Assembly: GCA_031841125.1 (NCBI GenBank)
Contig: CM063112.1
Coordinates: 59,945,722 to 60,009,721, forward strand
From: Acanthococcus lagerstroemiae
Lineage: Eukaryota; Arthropoda; Insecta; Hemiptera; Eriococcidae
DNA: 64,000 nucleotides
Direction of reading: 5' to 3'
The position numbers and the translations under genes are program-made. Under the pieces are notes generated by a model that did not search any database, had not been told where the DNA came from, and worked only from the letters and a program-made list of their open reading frames with translations. Shown piece by piece: positions 48,501 to 60,443 of this stretch; the first letter of the stretch is position 1, and each line of letters opens with the position of its first letter.

Positions 48501-51500
48501 ATAATTATCATCAGTATTGACTATTAATTTCAAGCAAAAATTTATTGCTGTTTTAATAGTCTGACAAATTGCATTGATGTTCTAGATTATTCAAGACGTG
48601 AACGCCGAGCAGTAAATACTATTGGCCGATAGGCAGCTCGTGCTTCTGGAACTTCTAGGGGAGACGACTGTTGTACCTTGGAACAAAAAACTTTGATCTC
48701 AATTTTCTCAGTTTTGAGTGACTGAAAGTAAAATTGAAGCACATAGGATGAACATACTGGTAAAAAGGCTTCAAATGGTTAGGTTGATCTCAAATTTACG
48801 ATAAACTGAAACCCTACAATTTGAATTAAAAATTTTCAAAATTTGTTCCAAGGTGCAACACCCTTATTGTACCTTGAAACATCACCTCGTGTACTTTGAA
48901 ACATACCTCGTGTGCCTTGAAAAGTAGATCAGAAATAATGGTTTTAGTTTCCTCACTTAGCTGAATTGCTGAAATAAGCTGAGGTAAGTTGAAGAAAATG
49001 TTTCCATTACAGTACCATTGAACAAAATAAAAATTACAAAATCAAAAACTGAAAAATGGGCTTCCGTTTAATGCTTTGTTTACTTTGCGGCATACCTAAG
49101 ATAAATACAGAATTGATAATAATTTTAGAAACTAAGCTAATATTATCGAATTTTATTAGAATTTTTTCCGGTTTTAAGGTACACGATGCAATATGAGATC
49201 GCATTTTACACGTTCCAAGGTACACGAGTAGGTGTTGTTTCCAGGTACAATGGTAGTTCAAATAATGAAGATGACCCAATTTGGGGACACACCGCATCGA
49301 TTCATCTAATGTGAACATCAGAAAAGTAGCTAAGAGGAGTCTATTTTATGACAGTACCAAAATAATTATACTAAATTTGTATTTCGAAGTCGAAATACAC
49401 GGAAATTAAGAAAAAAAATTCTTTACTTTTTGATGTGACATACCGCAACTAGTACAAGATAATGAAGAGCAAGGGTTGGAAAGTAAGTTGATCTCTGAGA
49501 ACGTAACACTAGTTTCCACTACCAAAAAACCGCCACTAGAGAGCAGCACCACGTCGAGATATTTCAAGTGTTTCAGGGTACATTGTTATTAAGGTACAAC
49601 AGTCTCCCCTATATCAAAAACCTCGAGTACTATTTATTTACTATCTAAATTAACTGGCGAAAAATAATAATCATTACTGGCATCCACAAATGATTTTTAT
49701 GCAGATCTTGGCGATGGCAGCTGTGATTCCATAAGTATTCAAACGAACCTTCCACTACAAAGAGCTAAAACAGCCACACAGGTCAAAAAATCATGGTTAT
49801 TTTCCGTCTTTAAAGTATATGTTTGTTTTTCAGCAATGATAATAAATGATAGTGGCTGAAACGCTGAGATTGTTATACTTCTATATCAAGACCCAACGTC
49901 ATATTTAAACCTAGTTTCGAGGTTCTTCAAGCAATTCATTGCAGTTCAAGGTGCCCTCCTGTAGTCAATATCAGTATCATCAACGTGAATGAGAAATAAG
50001 AACATGAATATCCCTAATTCTCACAAAGGAGTTTCCTTACATATCATTAGCAGTACCTTAGAGGAACGTTTATACTTAAGATGTAGGGAAGCACTTACCC
50101 GACTCAACAGATACAGGTTAATGAATACTTGATAGGCATTGTATAGAATAATGATAGGCCTGATAGAAAACGGTTTTCGATTTTTCATGAATTTAGGCCC
50201 GGCTTTGATAACAAACCAGACATAAAGAGTCACAATCGTTACAACAGTCCACGGATTGCTCATCAACGGCCAATGTTCATTTATTTCTTGCCCTATAAAA
50301 GATAAATTGATTCGTAGTAAGCTTTAAGCAAGTAATTAGCAACCTCAGGAGTCGGTCTCTATGATCTTATAACGCATGTTTAATGCTCTCTACATAAGTA
50401 CTAGAAAGAGAAGCAATCCAACCCACCAAGATTTTGTTACTTCGTAAGATTTTCCATTCGTCAAGCAACAGATGTAAATAGTCGACCTGGAGTGGGAGGC
50501 GCATGGGGTTCAAAAATATCAAAATAATGCTACAAATTCTTTCACTCGTGAAATTTTTCGGTTTTCTGGGGGGAAAGGACATTCAGAGGATTCTGAGAAA
50601 CAAGTTCGTATTGTAAAGGTGTACAGGTCCAAACTCGTACCTTTTCTTTCAAATTCAAACGATTTTAATTTCTGTTTTCTTCTAAGTTCTGGTTGAAATT
50701 CCTAATCCCCAAAATACATAGGTTTCAATCCAGTCAAATTCTTCACAGTTTATAGTCAAAAGGCATCGCCGAATTTGTCACAATAAATTTGGTGAGAGTA
50801 ATTTTTTGTTGAACTAAGAAGTAATACTTCTGCGGTTAGGACGTTGAAAAATTATACGAGGCCACAGTTTTGTATTAATATACGCATTCAAATTTTAAGT
50901 GACACGACCGATATTTCGTCCCCCAGAGTTCTAAGGGTCAAAAAAGAACCGAAAGTTTGCGTTTCTTACTGTATTTTGCTATACATTGAGTATATTATGC
51001 AGTGTTTAGTTACTGAAATTAGTTTCTTTTAAAAGTCAATCCAAGTAATGTTACATTCCATATAGCCTTTATTTTTAACCACTCCTGCGGGACAAAAACT
51101 TTTTAGGATGATGAAAACCTCTATTATATTGATCATGAACGATTTGATAATCTGCCCTCATTTCCAGTCTCCGGGCATGTTTATTTTTCTGTAATTCATA
51201 CGAAGAAAACAAAAAAAGTCGGAAAGAAGGAAGGAAGGAAGGAAAAAAAGAAAGATTCAAATTGATAAACAAGGCCCGGATTTTTAGACAAAACAAAACC
51301 CTTTTTTCCCTAGCTTACCATACTCGGTGTATTAAGGTTTTCTGGACAAATCAGGAAAATTTGAAACCAATGAGCTAACTTTGATGCATCTTTTCTTTTT
51401 GATTGTTTTACCTAAGAATGACATTTTCGCCTAAAATTAATGTTTAGAAGACTTTTTGAACTACTATCAGTAGAAATCAATTAAAACTATGCTTATTTTC

Positions 51501-53563
51501 AATTTGAGAAAAATTTAAACTCATTCACTGAAAAAAAATGAAACCGTTAATTTAATTTTTCAATAAATATTTTGATCAAAAATTGTTACGTTGCACATAT
51601 GTATAGTTTGGGAGGAATACACCAATAAAAATTGGATTCACTTTTCCAAGACCTTTAATTTGATACCCATAAAGCCATAGTTTTATAGGGATTTTTTAAA
51701 TAATTTTTGAGAATCACTTAGTAGGAACTTTTTATGACATTAGGTCTATTTTAGAGAAGTTCTAATACGAAAATTTTGAGAGTTTTAGCGCATAAAAATC
51801 GCATGATAAAATATTACCTAAAGGATTAAGGTAGGAAACCCCACTCTAACCAAAAGCTGTCAAGTAAAAAGGAAAGGAATGCAGATAAAGAAGAGCAAAA
51901 AGTGCATCAAGCAAATAGCAGTATCATCCAGCAATGTAACACTATTCCTCAGACTTTGAGTCATGTTTTCACTTCAGCAACCATGCTTCGGAAATCCGCG
52001 ATAAAATAGAAAAGACAAATAAAAGAAAATGAGAGTAGTTTTTGAGTCTTAAAACCCTCACGATTTCAACACAAACGGAGAGACAATCAAAAGAGGAAAA
52101 AACTACAGTAGGTTCGACTTCTATCTACCAGCAAGAGAACATACTGCTAAAGGGTTCACATAACGGATATTAGGATTCGAGATGAATGACACGTTAATCT
52201 TAATTCACAGGGGGAGAAGGGAACACATTCGGCAACGCCTCATATGGGTTTCGGAGCAGAGTTCTAGCTAAGAAGTGGCAAAAAGGAAACTTTACGCTCC
52301 TCAAAAGCGATAGCGAGTGTGAGCGACACATCTCGCACTGCTTGAAAAACCAGGTAGGTAACTATTTTGCCATCTGCTAAAATTTTAAACGGCTATGAAA
52401 ATTTGGAATTTTGAATTAAAAATAAATAAATAGTACCATATTTATGTCGCCCCTGGTCTTGCCAAAAGGGGCAAGAAAAAGAAAAGGGGATGCAGTGATA
52501 GAAAAGAAAGGAAGAGTAAAAAATACCACGCCAACAAAGCGATAGTTCGCGAGTTCAAAACAGCAAATTTGTAAACATCGAAATTGACTAGAAACTCACT
52601 TGCAGAACTGCCTCATGATAATTATAACACGATTTTTGAACGCTATGTTTAAACATCATCGATTGAATATCAAATAATGATGTCTACTCAAGAATACGAA
52701 AAAATGTGAACATTATTTGATTCAATCTTATCAAAAACCATATATCTAGGGGGTAGTGATGTGGCGGGTCTTCCCCAATCAATTCGGACAGTTGAAAAAT
52801 GTTAACAAAATTCCCTTCGAGTTGGGAAAATCTGGCCCTGTGAAAGCGAAATGAAGACCTATTTTCAACCGTTTTTATGTTCCAAACATCGAATGTCAAA
52901 GAATTTTTTCGTTCACACAGAATTTCTAAGACTGCAAAGGAAAATTTTCAACATTGTTTAGGCAAACCGCCGGGAATCGCGGCTTTTCAATGTTAAAAAA
53001 GTTAGATTCCCGCCAATATTTTTCTCCCGGAGTAAATAATTTCGTTATCACCAAACAACACTGATAAACATGTTCCCCCAATATAAATTCGAAAATAACT
53101 ATCAACTCAACACAACATAACATTTTTTTTTGTTGCGTTCAGTTTTCAAAACTGTTGACGTCAACAAATGTTGTTAACAGTATGTTTTTAACCGCAGTGT
53201 AAATGCGCTATGACAATACCCGACCTCACACATCGGCCTCGACAATGCAATTCCTGGAGGACGGATTTCTGACCATCCTCCCACATCCACCATACTCGCC
53301 TGACCTCGCATTGTTATGGTGCAGTAACTGCCGCCGTATCCTGGCATCACCTTTCAGTATTCTTCTCGGACACAGCAACGGGCTTTGGCTGCATAGCCGA
53401 CCATCCGGTGGGGTAGCCTTCTCTATTCATGGGGAGTCATCGCTCAAGATCTGCTGTGTGGACTGCGTGAGTTGCGCAGATGCTGTCCACTGTCTTCTCA
53501 TGCGTTCGGCGTCCTTCTTGGCCCGCATCACAGTACCTGCTAATTGGGTCATTGCTGCCCAGT

Positions 53564-53607
<44 letters not shown>

Positions 53608-55395
53608 TCTTTTTGAAAAATGTATCAATTTCAATCAGCGCGCGCTTGTTCGACTCAAAATAGACTGAACTTCATGTTGCAGTGTCAATTCTTACCGCTA
53701 GATAGCGTACAGCGTCCATACAAGCGCATTGCGAGTAATTTTGGGACACGATTTGTACAAAAATTAGTTAAGTTTGAAATTGAAATGGATTACTATTATG
53801 ATTTACAAATTATAGGTACATACAATATTTAAGATTGAATTACTTATTATATAATGTTAAATTAAAATGGGGCGCCCCAAAGGATCTTTTATATATAATC
53901 TGCAAAAATGCTTTTAAAATGAAAATAAAACAACGAAAGTGAGTGTATACTTAATTATTTCCCATTTTTTGGTGTTTTTGAAATTTTAAATAGTTATTCT
54001 TGGCTGAATAAACTTGATATTTCATTATTCTACATTATTCTACACCAAATGTAGGATACTGTAGAAATAGCTCAATTATTCTAAACAAGTTATTTTATCT
54101 TATTCTACGCGTAAAATAACTGTACATTTACACCAGTTATTTTAAGGAACAACCCTGCCTACAACAGTCATATTGTAAGCTGACACAGTTTTGTGTTTTT
54201 TTGAATCTTGAATGTTGTAGACAAGTAAAGTCATAAAAATTCCAAAAAATGTGTATTTTGCATGGAGTTATGTTCTCTTTTCAATGTTCCGAACAGAAAT
54301 CGTTTGTGATAAAAACTGGCGAAATTATTACCCAAAAATTTTTTGTATGTCAACTTACAACAGTTGCTCCAATTTGGCAATATTGTAGTTCAAGCACAAA
54401 ATAAATATTTTTCAATGGTTTTGGCTTCATACACGCGTTTAACCTTTCTGAATCACCTCTTCTCCCCCCCCCCATCCCACACTGAACAGTGTTCCCATAT
54501 CATAGACACGAAAATTTGCAAGCGTATATATGACCTGGAATCATGAAATATGCCTCTTGTGCGAAAACAGGTTTTCGAGATATACGAATTTAAAGATGGG
54601 ATGGTGGCAGTGGTGCGTTTGCGTGTTGCTATGACAACCGCGTTTCAAATTCTTGTTCTCTGTCATTCCTGTAGGCCCGTTTTACACAACGCCATGTAAA
54701 CGGATGTTTTAAACTTGTGACTTAATTTATAAATGCAATTTGTGGAAAAACTAATGAAGATAAGCTGCGATTTGTTTGATTCGAAAGAGCGTGATTTTCT
54801 CTATAAGAATAGTCAAGAAAGTGAAAAATGATTTCTTGACACCAGAGGCACATTTTATGGTTCCAGGTCACATATATATGTATATTAGGAAAAACAGCTG
54901 GTGTGTAAATTTTTCATAGGAGTGTAAAGTCATTCCAGTAGACGGTACGAGAAATGATAGAAAATTTCAAATGGGCACGCTGTAGTTGTACCACACAGAG
55001 CGCGAATAGATAGATAAGCATAGAGACATTACTTACATTTTGTGCGAATGAAAACAACATCTTGTGGAAGAACATCTGAAAATGTCGCCAATGAAGAATA
55101 ATTAAACTTGTATTTATATACATGTAGATAACATTCATAAAATAAGCGAACCTTCACAGAATAATAAAAAAGTTCTCATTCTCTGGACTCAGACTACATT
55201 TTCAACAATAATTAAAGTAAACTTAAAAAAGAAAATGGAAAATTTTTTGTATAAGATTGTTTGACAATATAGGTTCATAAATAGCTTCGTAATTTATACC
55301 CATGAGTGTACAAAACAGTCAAATCCCATGAAAACATCTTCATCCTCCATTTTCATAGTTGTTAATGAAAGTTTACCTTTTTCAGTGGATTCCAT
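45534..55395 (-). CDS. Elongation of very long chain fatty acids protein (ELOVL), copy C, damaged exon 1b
   Basis: Exons matching copy B in length and phase: 55377-55395 (MESTEK), 55037-55123 (exon 1b), 50099-50292, 49678-49764, 47284-47340, 46460-46565, 45822-45958, 45534-45716. Hallmarks are kept: [11 protein letters not shown], histidine box [25 protein letters not shown]. Exon 1b is still open and recognisable ([17 protein letters not shown]), but its acceptor reads AC where copies A and B have AG, and the internal Met is AAG. Exon 1b is 87 nt with phase 1 on both sides, so skipping it joins exon 1a to exon 2 in frame (260 aa rather than 289). The exon 6 donor is GTACAG, weaker than in B. 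The C-terminus differs from B because an A-run is one base shorter. Expected role: microsomal fatty-acid chain elongation. Confidence 0.85.
47485..47642. mobile_element. Palindromic MITE, 158 bp
   Basis: Ends GGGCTCTATAGTTTCACC and inverse, TA at 47483-47484 and 47643-47644. The centre is GC-richer than its surroundings. It sits at the left end of the element at 47643-48431 and has replaced that element's own terminus. Confidence 0.75.
47643..48431. mobile_element. Pogo-like element, end-truncated copy, inverted relative to 48658-49609
   Basis: The right terminus GGTACAACAGTCTCCCC is followed by TA. The interior is the inverse of 48658-49609, including the MRCVPKL.HLHYL frame and a [19 protein letters not shown] frame that aligns with [19 protein letters not shown] in the other copy. 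The left terminus is missing. Confidence 0.7.
48658..49609. mobile_element. Pogo-like element, 952 bp, in elongase C intron
   Basis: Ends GGGGAGACGACTGTTGTACC and inverse (one base length difference), TA at 48656-48657 and 49610-49611. Collinear intron sequence of blocks A and B resumes on both sides. Internal TGTACCTTGGAAC words recur in both orientations. Confidence 0.78.
50293..53190. other. Elongase C intron, block sequence
   Basis: Parts align with 1020-2790 of block A and 11070-13300 of block B (for example 52370-52880), and 51280-51840 resembles the promoter-proximal region at 4000-4450. Nothing coding seen. Confidence 0.5.
53195..53760 (+). pseudogene. Decayed mariner transposase C-terminal fragment
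   Basis: The frame at 53203-53310 reads [20 protein letters not shown] and [12 protein letters not shown], the conserved mariner catalytic block (DNARPH.. and [12 protein letters not shown]). Beyond it the frame is lost. The sequence at 53695-53750 (GCGTCCATACAAGCGCATTG) resembles the terminal region of the element at 13941-14640, suggesting the same family. Confidence 0.78.
53564..53611. repeat. (CT)n microsatellite
   Basis: CT units over about 45 bp with two interruptions. Confidence 0.95.
53765..55030. other. Unassigned part of elongase C first introns
   Basis: No family resemblance, inverted ends or tandem structure detected. The last 130 bp before exon 1b aligns with 3240-3330 and 13700-13790. 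Confidence 0.4.
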
Positions 55396-55949
55396 CTCAA
55401 GCGTAAAGTACCTATTCGCTTTTGCTACAATACGTTACAAAACTGGCACACTTGGAGTCACTTATCTGTAGATAATCCATTAAGAATATCTATATGTATA
55501 TCATAGCGTGTTAATTTTTCGCTTTTTTGTACGTACACTTTCAATCCGAACTTGACGCTAAATGGGACAATTATGTCAACACATTTTTCATAGGCGATGT
55601 GACACTGAATAAGAAATAATTTTTTTCTGAAAGTGAAGCATTCAGTAAAAACTACGCTAATGAAAAGTTGTGATTTTTCGATAAGCACCAAGGCTATTTC
55701 TACGAATTTCCGCACAAGTGACATTGAGGATCATTAGTAATTACCTAAAGACAGTCATTTGAAATAAATTTCTAATGCGAATTTTCCTTATTTGTTAAAC
55801 CTCAAGCTTACGTAGCAAAACACTCAACTCTTAGATATAGAATTATTTTTAGACGATCCAAGTGAGAGATACTGGCTGAAAGAAACGCACGCAGTAAGGT
55901 AGAATTTGTTATAAAAATGTTTAACCTCAAAAAATGCTGAAAAAATAGT

Positions 55950-56690
55950 GAAATTTAGATTTTATTGACGTACAAGTAAATGGGTCCGGGCATACCGAGC
56001 TCCGGAACTTCCTCCTCAAGATGAAGTCACCAATCGCGGGGAAGTAAGACTGAAAAGCCCCCACGGGGACGTTTTTCGTGTAACCAAAATTTAGAAATTC
56101 TGGCCTGAAATAACAAAATGGGCAAAAAGAGATTTTTGTACTCGAAAATGTCAAATTATAATTGCAGGGGTGTGGCAAATGAAGACGGACTCATCGAGTT
56201 AGAGGCCACGCCCTCACCAAAGTGAAGTGGAATATAGTGGGTTTATCCGATATGTGACGCAGAAAAGAGAGTTTATTTCCAAGAAAATCGGGAAACTTCT
56301 TTTACTTTTTTGGCGAAACAAGAGGCCAAAGGGGGGTAGGGTTCCTAATCAAAAAAAGACTTTGGAGCAAAGTAGTAGAAATCAAAGCGGAAAATGAGAG
56401 GATTGCGGTGATGAAACATGCTTTAGAGCAAAAAGCAAAGCTAGTGCTAATCCAATGTTAAGTAACTACCTCGGGAGCGGAAGTAAAGTAGAAGGAAGCT
56501 TTTTACATAAAACTGCAGGAAGTTTTAGAAAAAGAAAAGGAATTCTACTCGGTGGTACTGGGCGACTTCAACGCCAAAGTACGGACCACTATTGGCAGAA
56601 AAACTTGCGTTGGAGCATTTGTTGGAATCTAAAATGTCCAGTTTATTATTCTCGTATATGGATTTTGAAAATTAAGTAAAAACCTCACGT
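55950..56690 (+). pseudogene. RTE-type LINE endonuclease remnant
   Basis: Across three frames, 56215-56640 reads KWNIVGLSDM, GVGFLIKKRLWSKVVEIKAE, NERIAVMKHALEQKAKLVLI, KLQEVLEKEKEFYSVVLGDF and NAKVRTTIGR. This is the apurinic-type endonuclease of RTE-like retrotransposons, with the GDFNAK catalytic motif. Stops and frameshifts break it; the RT domain is absent. Confidence 0.8.
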
Positions 56691-56944
56691 TTTGTTTCTG
56701 TATTTTCTCTTTGCGTATCTTTTACTATGGAATCGAAAAGGAATCGAGAAGGAATCGCGATTCCGGACTACAGAATCGTAACTGGAATCGATTCATCTGA
56801 TCTTTTTTTTTTTTGGAATCATGACTCAGCATTTTCCGAATTTCTTTCAGAATCTGTTCACCTCAGATGGCGTATCTCAAACAAATTAGGAAAAAAATTT
56901 CGATCTCATAAAGGTTTCGCTCTCGGCACTGGTGCACTGTTCGA

Positions 56945-56972
56945 TAAAAATAGTACATAGGGGGGGGGGGGG
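56945..56972. other. G homopolymer and adjacent unassigned sequence
   Basis: A run of about 12-14 G. The surrounding stretch 56690-57130 holds nothing recognisable; 57130-57553 aligns in part with block B 23280-23600. Confidence 0.6.
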
Positions 56973-57552
56973 ATTATTGGAAAGCGGTTAAAAAGCCCCA
57001 ATGTCTTTTATAGGGAAATGCATAATATAAGATGTTTTTTTTGCTGTGAAGTGTCCCATGCGGTATAAAAAGTCATCTATTAAAGTACAGCTAAGTTGGA
57101 ATATTGTTTGATTTCATAAAGGAGATGTGTCATATAAACGACACCCGACAAGAGAGGAAAACTAACCATTTTTCTCGCTTTTAAAATTTCTCCAAAAGTG
57201 CGAGTTGATTAAAAAAAAAAAAAAAAAACTTATAAGGAGACAATTTTTTCCTCTGAAGTGTCCCACTACCTCCAGGAAATATTCTCCATTCCACCCCTCC
57301 TCACTCCTACATCCGCCTCCATGAGTTTTCTGAAGAACAATCACGAGGAAAAAATGATTGTTACATTTGGAATAGGTATGACAGCATACTCGATTAGGAA
57401 GATGTTTTCAAAGTGCATATTTATTTTTTATTTTTCAGTCTGAGGGCGTTTTAAACTTATAATGAATGTTCATACACACTCAACACATATCATTTCAAGG
57501 AAATTAAGAGAAAGAACATTCTTTATTGCATGTACAAACACCTTTACAAATC

Positions 57553-60443
57553 ACCGAAATTATATCCAAAAGGAATCTCAAAGTACAGTCGATGAAATTC
57601 GCTCGCAGGGTGAATCAGAAAAATGTGAGCAGATATTGCAAGGCAATTCGATGCGTGTAGAAATATTCGCTTCGTTTCGAATCACTCTGTCTTCCGAAGT
57701 ACAGGTAATCCTAAGATATGCACTGCTGTACCTAGGTAGATATGCAGTTCAACTGAAGCTTCCATGATAATCATTGTTTAAAAGAATTCTAGTTACGAAG
57801 ATTATAAATCATAGAGCCGTGATACGTTATCATTTGAATCCACTATGAATGGCTACAAGCCCGAAAAAAACGCTTTCGTACGTCACTAAAGAAAATCCTG
57901 TTTCTTCAATCATACTTTTGAATACCTCCTGAAAGTAGGTTCCATCAGTGAAAATTAATATGCAAACTGCACTTCTTATTGCAGTGAGAAAATACAGACA
58001 CATACCGGAGTTGGCAACTTTTCTCGGTTTTCAACTAGGAAGTCCTGGTACACATTTCCATGGCCAAGAAAAATCAGCCCCATCACAAAATATGCGATAC
58101 GTATGTACCAATTGAGTATTCTGAGGAAAAGACAATTTACAAGAAATTTAAAATGGATGAGGGAATACTACATATATGTCTGTGTTACAATAGTAACTTC
58201 AAAGTAGCACGATTGGTTTCAAAATTAGAATGAGTAACCCGAATCGATGACCTGGATAGGTGCTCTAAATCGTTGAAAAAGCGGATTGTTTTCAATAAAT
58301 TAAAACAGCAAATATACATGAACTATGCACGGTTCCTCAAAGCACATGACCGCCTTCAACCGCTTAAGCAGGCAACTTGTCCTGACTACATGTAGCTATA
58401 GTTATTGGTCGAACATTTGAAGGGAGCAAAAATATGGACATGGAAAAAATTATGTACGTCATTAATGGAAAATATTTGTCTATCCATATTACCAATAGAT
58501 AGACTAGTGAAATTTTCTGGTAGTACAAAACCGTTGTCGGACCTATTGACAAAATAAATTACTGCAGTCGGATCAACCAAATGTCCATAAAATTGACTTA
58601 GTTTAAGAGCTATGAATTAGGATTTTCATATTTCTTCAATTTTTCATTAAAATTGTCCTCCGATAAACTTTTTTCTTCAGTTTTCTGATGTTAGTTTTTC
58701 AACCATTTTGCTGCAAACTTTTGTACACACATAGCAGAACACATGAATAATACTGAACACGCATGAGACCCACTGAGGGAAGGCGGCTGTATAAAATTAG
58801 ATACGTCGAGCCACGAAGACGGAGAAAATTCTCGTCAGCGATGAAAGAAAATTTTATTAAAAATGGCGATTTCGTGTTCGGAATATGTTATTCGAAAAAT
58901 CTTGAGTAGTCGACCTCAATTGGCAATAGGCACTCTGATAGGTACTGGATACTTTACTTAGTCCAGTCGAATTTAGTCAGAATTTTTAGAATAAAGGAAG
59001 ACCATACATAACCCTTCGGGCCAATGTCGATACACGTATGCGTGTATCGTGACTTTCAGAATGGCACTGCTAAATGTAAGATTTGACGTCACTAGGATGC
59101 ATTCATTTTAAAATACAATCCAATCAGGTAGGGTCTTGTAATGGACATAAGTGCATGATCAAAATGTGGATCATCAATTTTCACGTAATTCAACGTGCAG
59201 TTGATTGATAACTCTGATTCTTTTGTATTGAAAATGATGACTTGAAGGCCGCAGTGTGTACCAATTTCGGTCTTAATTTTGCACAAATTTTCTTCTAATG
59301 GCAACTCCATTTCCTATCTCATGAAATATAATGTATATAAAATCGATATTTAGTCCAATCCCGTTTTAACGTTGGTACTTGTTCTGGCTTACATTTGTAT
59401 GCTAGTCATGTTCGAAGTATCATGCCTTTTCCTGGTCTAATAAATTTTCAATCAGTTTGAAGGGTGAAAAATCAGAAAATTTTGCTACTCAAATTTGTCA
59501 TCTCTAGCACCAAAAATAATTAATAAATCAACTGTGCGTCGAATAACACAAAGACTGACACGGTTTCATACTAATCAGCAAACATACTAAAATATCTCAC
59601 TTTTCTATTAATTGATATTTGGGGCGACTGAATTCTATACAAACGAATCTGCCGCCAGGTTTCAGCACTCGATAAACTTCAGCTAACGCCTGCAGGTAGA
59701 GTTCAAATTAGAAACTTATTAAACCCACAGAAACAGATAATTACTAAAGCAAAAGAGACTCATGAACATAAGCGCAAACGGTTTACTCAAAATTGGGGAA
59801 CCCACGGGGTAGGTACTGACAATTATCAAGAAGTATCAAAATAATGCTTTAAATTCATTTGTTAGAAGAATTTACCATTTTTTGGGAAAGGAGGATTTAG
59901 TGGATGATGTGGCTACACCCTTCCCCCAAATACCTCCTTATTTGGATCTACGCTCATGAATATGAGATGTATGTCGATATTCCTGCACCAAACTTTCACA
60001 TAAGAATTGAAATAAATAGCCTATGTTGTAGTTATCCACATGAGTTTTCTTCATCACTACGTAATAATTGTAATGGATCGCCAATACTGCGGTTATCAGT
60101 AGGGTCAAAATGAGGAGTACATCGAGGAGAGGGAAAAAGAGAATATTCCTCCATGCCTTGCCCTGAGGGTACCACATTATCGACTCAATCCAAATCTCCT
60201 CAATGGTGATTGAAATTTCCAGACTTGTTAGAACATGTCGCACTTTTTCCTATCATGTTTCCCAGTAATCACATTTGTCCACAGCAGAACACGACAAGTT
60301 CTAAACTGTTTGAAAATTCCACATCTGATAATTTTTTCAGCTTCCAATAACGCGATATAGATTTTGGCAGCAGGGAAGACCTCCAAGTAATTCCCATTCT
60401 CCTAATACTTTAAATCTCTCTTTTCGAGCATTTTTACAACTTT
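57553..60443. repeat. Segmental tandem duplication, unit 1 (2.89 kb)
   Basis: Nearly identical to 60444-63325, differing by scattered substitutions and small indels (for example 7 bp near 58926, 2 bp near 59214). The junction at 60431-60450 joins TTTTTACAACTTT to ACCGAAATTATATCC. Each unit carries the three 3' exons of a COQ5-like gene. Confidence 0.93.
57830..59689 (-). pseudogene. COQ5-like methyltransferase 3' exons, block C copy 1
   Basis: Three exons with GT/AG borders and matching phases: 59601-59689 ([25 protein letters not shown]), 58006-58120 (VMGLIFLGHGNVYQDFLVEN), 57830-57928 (EVFKSMIEETGF, VTYES, LVAIHSGFK-stop). These match the C-terminal third of COQ5/UbiE family methyltransferases: the YRVLKPGG block, the QYLVESI-like region and the EFK.MI..AGF...GIVAIH end. 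COQ5 acts in mitochondrial ubiquinone synthesis. Neither exons for the SAM-binding motif I nor a start codon were found to the right, so this is probably a truncated copy, although its frame is intact. The middle exon is strongly diverged from typical COQ5. Confidence 0.7.

Noticed and set aside
59092..59310. 72-codon frame starting MELPLEENLCKIK
   Set aside because: The second duplication unit breaks it with a 2 bp deletion, and it lies in an intron of the COQ5-like fragment.
59938..60243. 101-codon minus-strand frame with a hydrophobic stretch
   Set aside because: The matching frame at 62915-63127 shifts after WYPQGK because of a one-base difference, so the frame is not conserved.
60240..60430. 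Possible P450 fragment (YLEVFPAAKIYIALLEAEKI) on the minus strand, repeated at 63120-63312
   Set aside because: The resemblance to CYP4 N-terminal sequence is weak, a stop lies just upstream, and no second P450 motif supports it.
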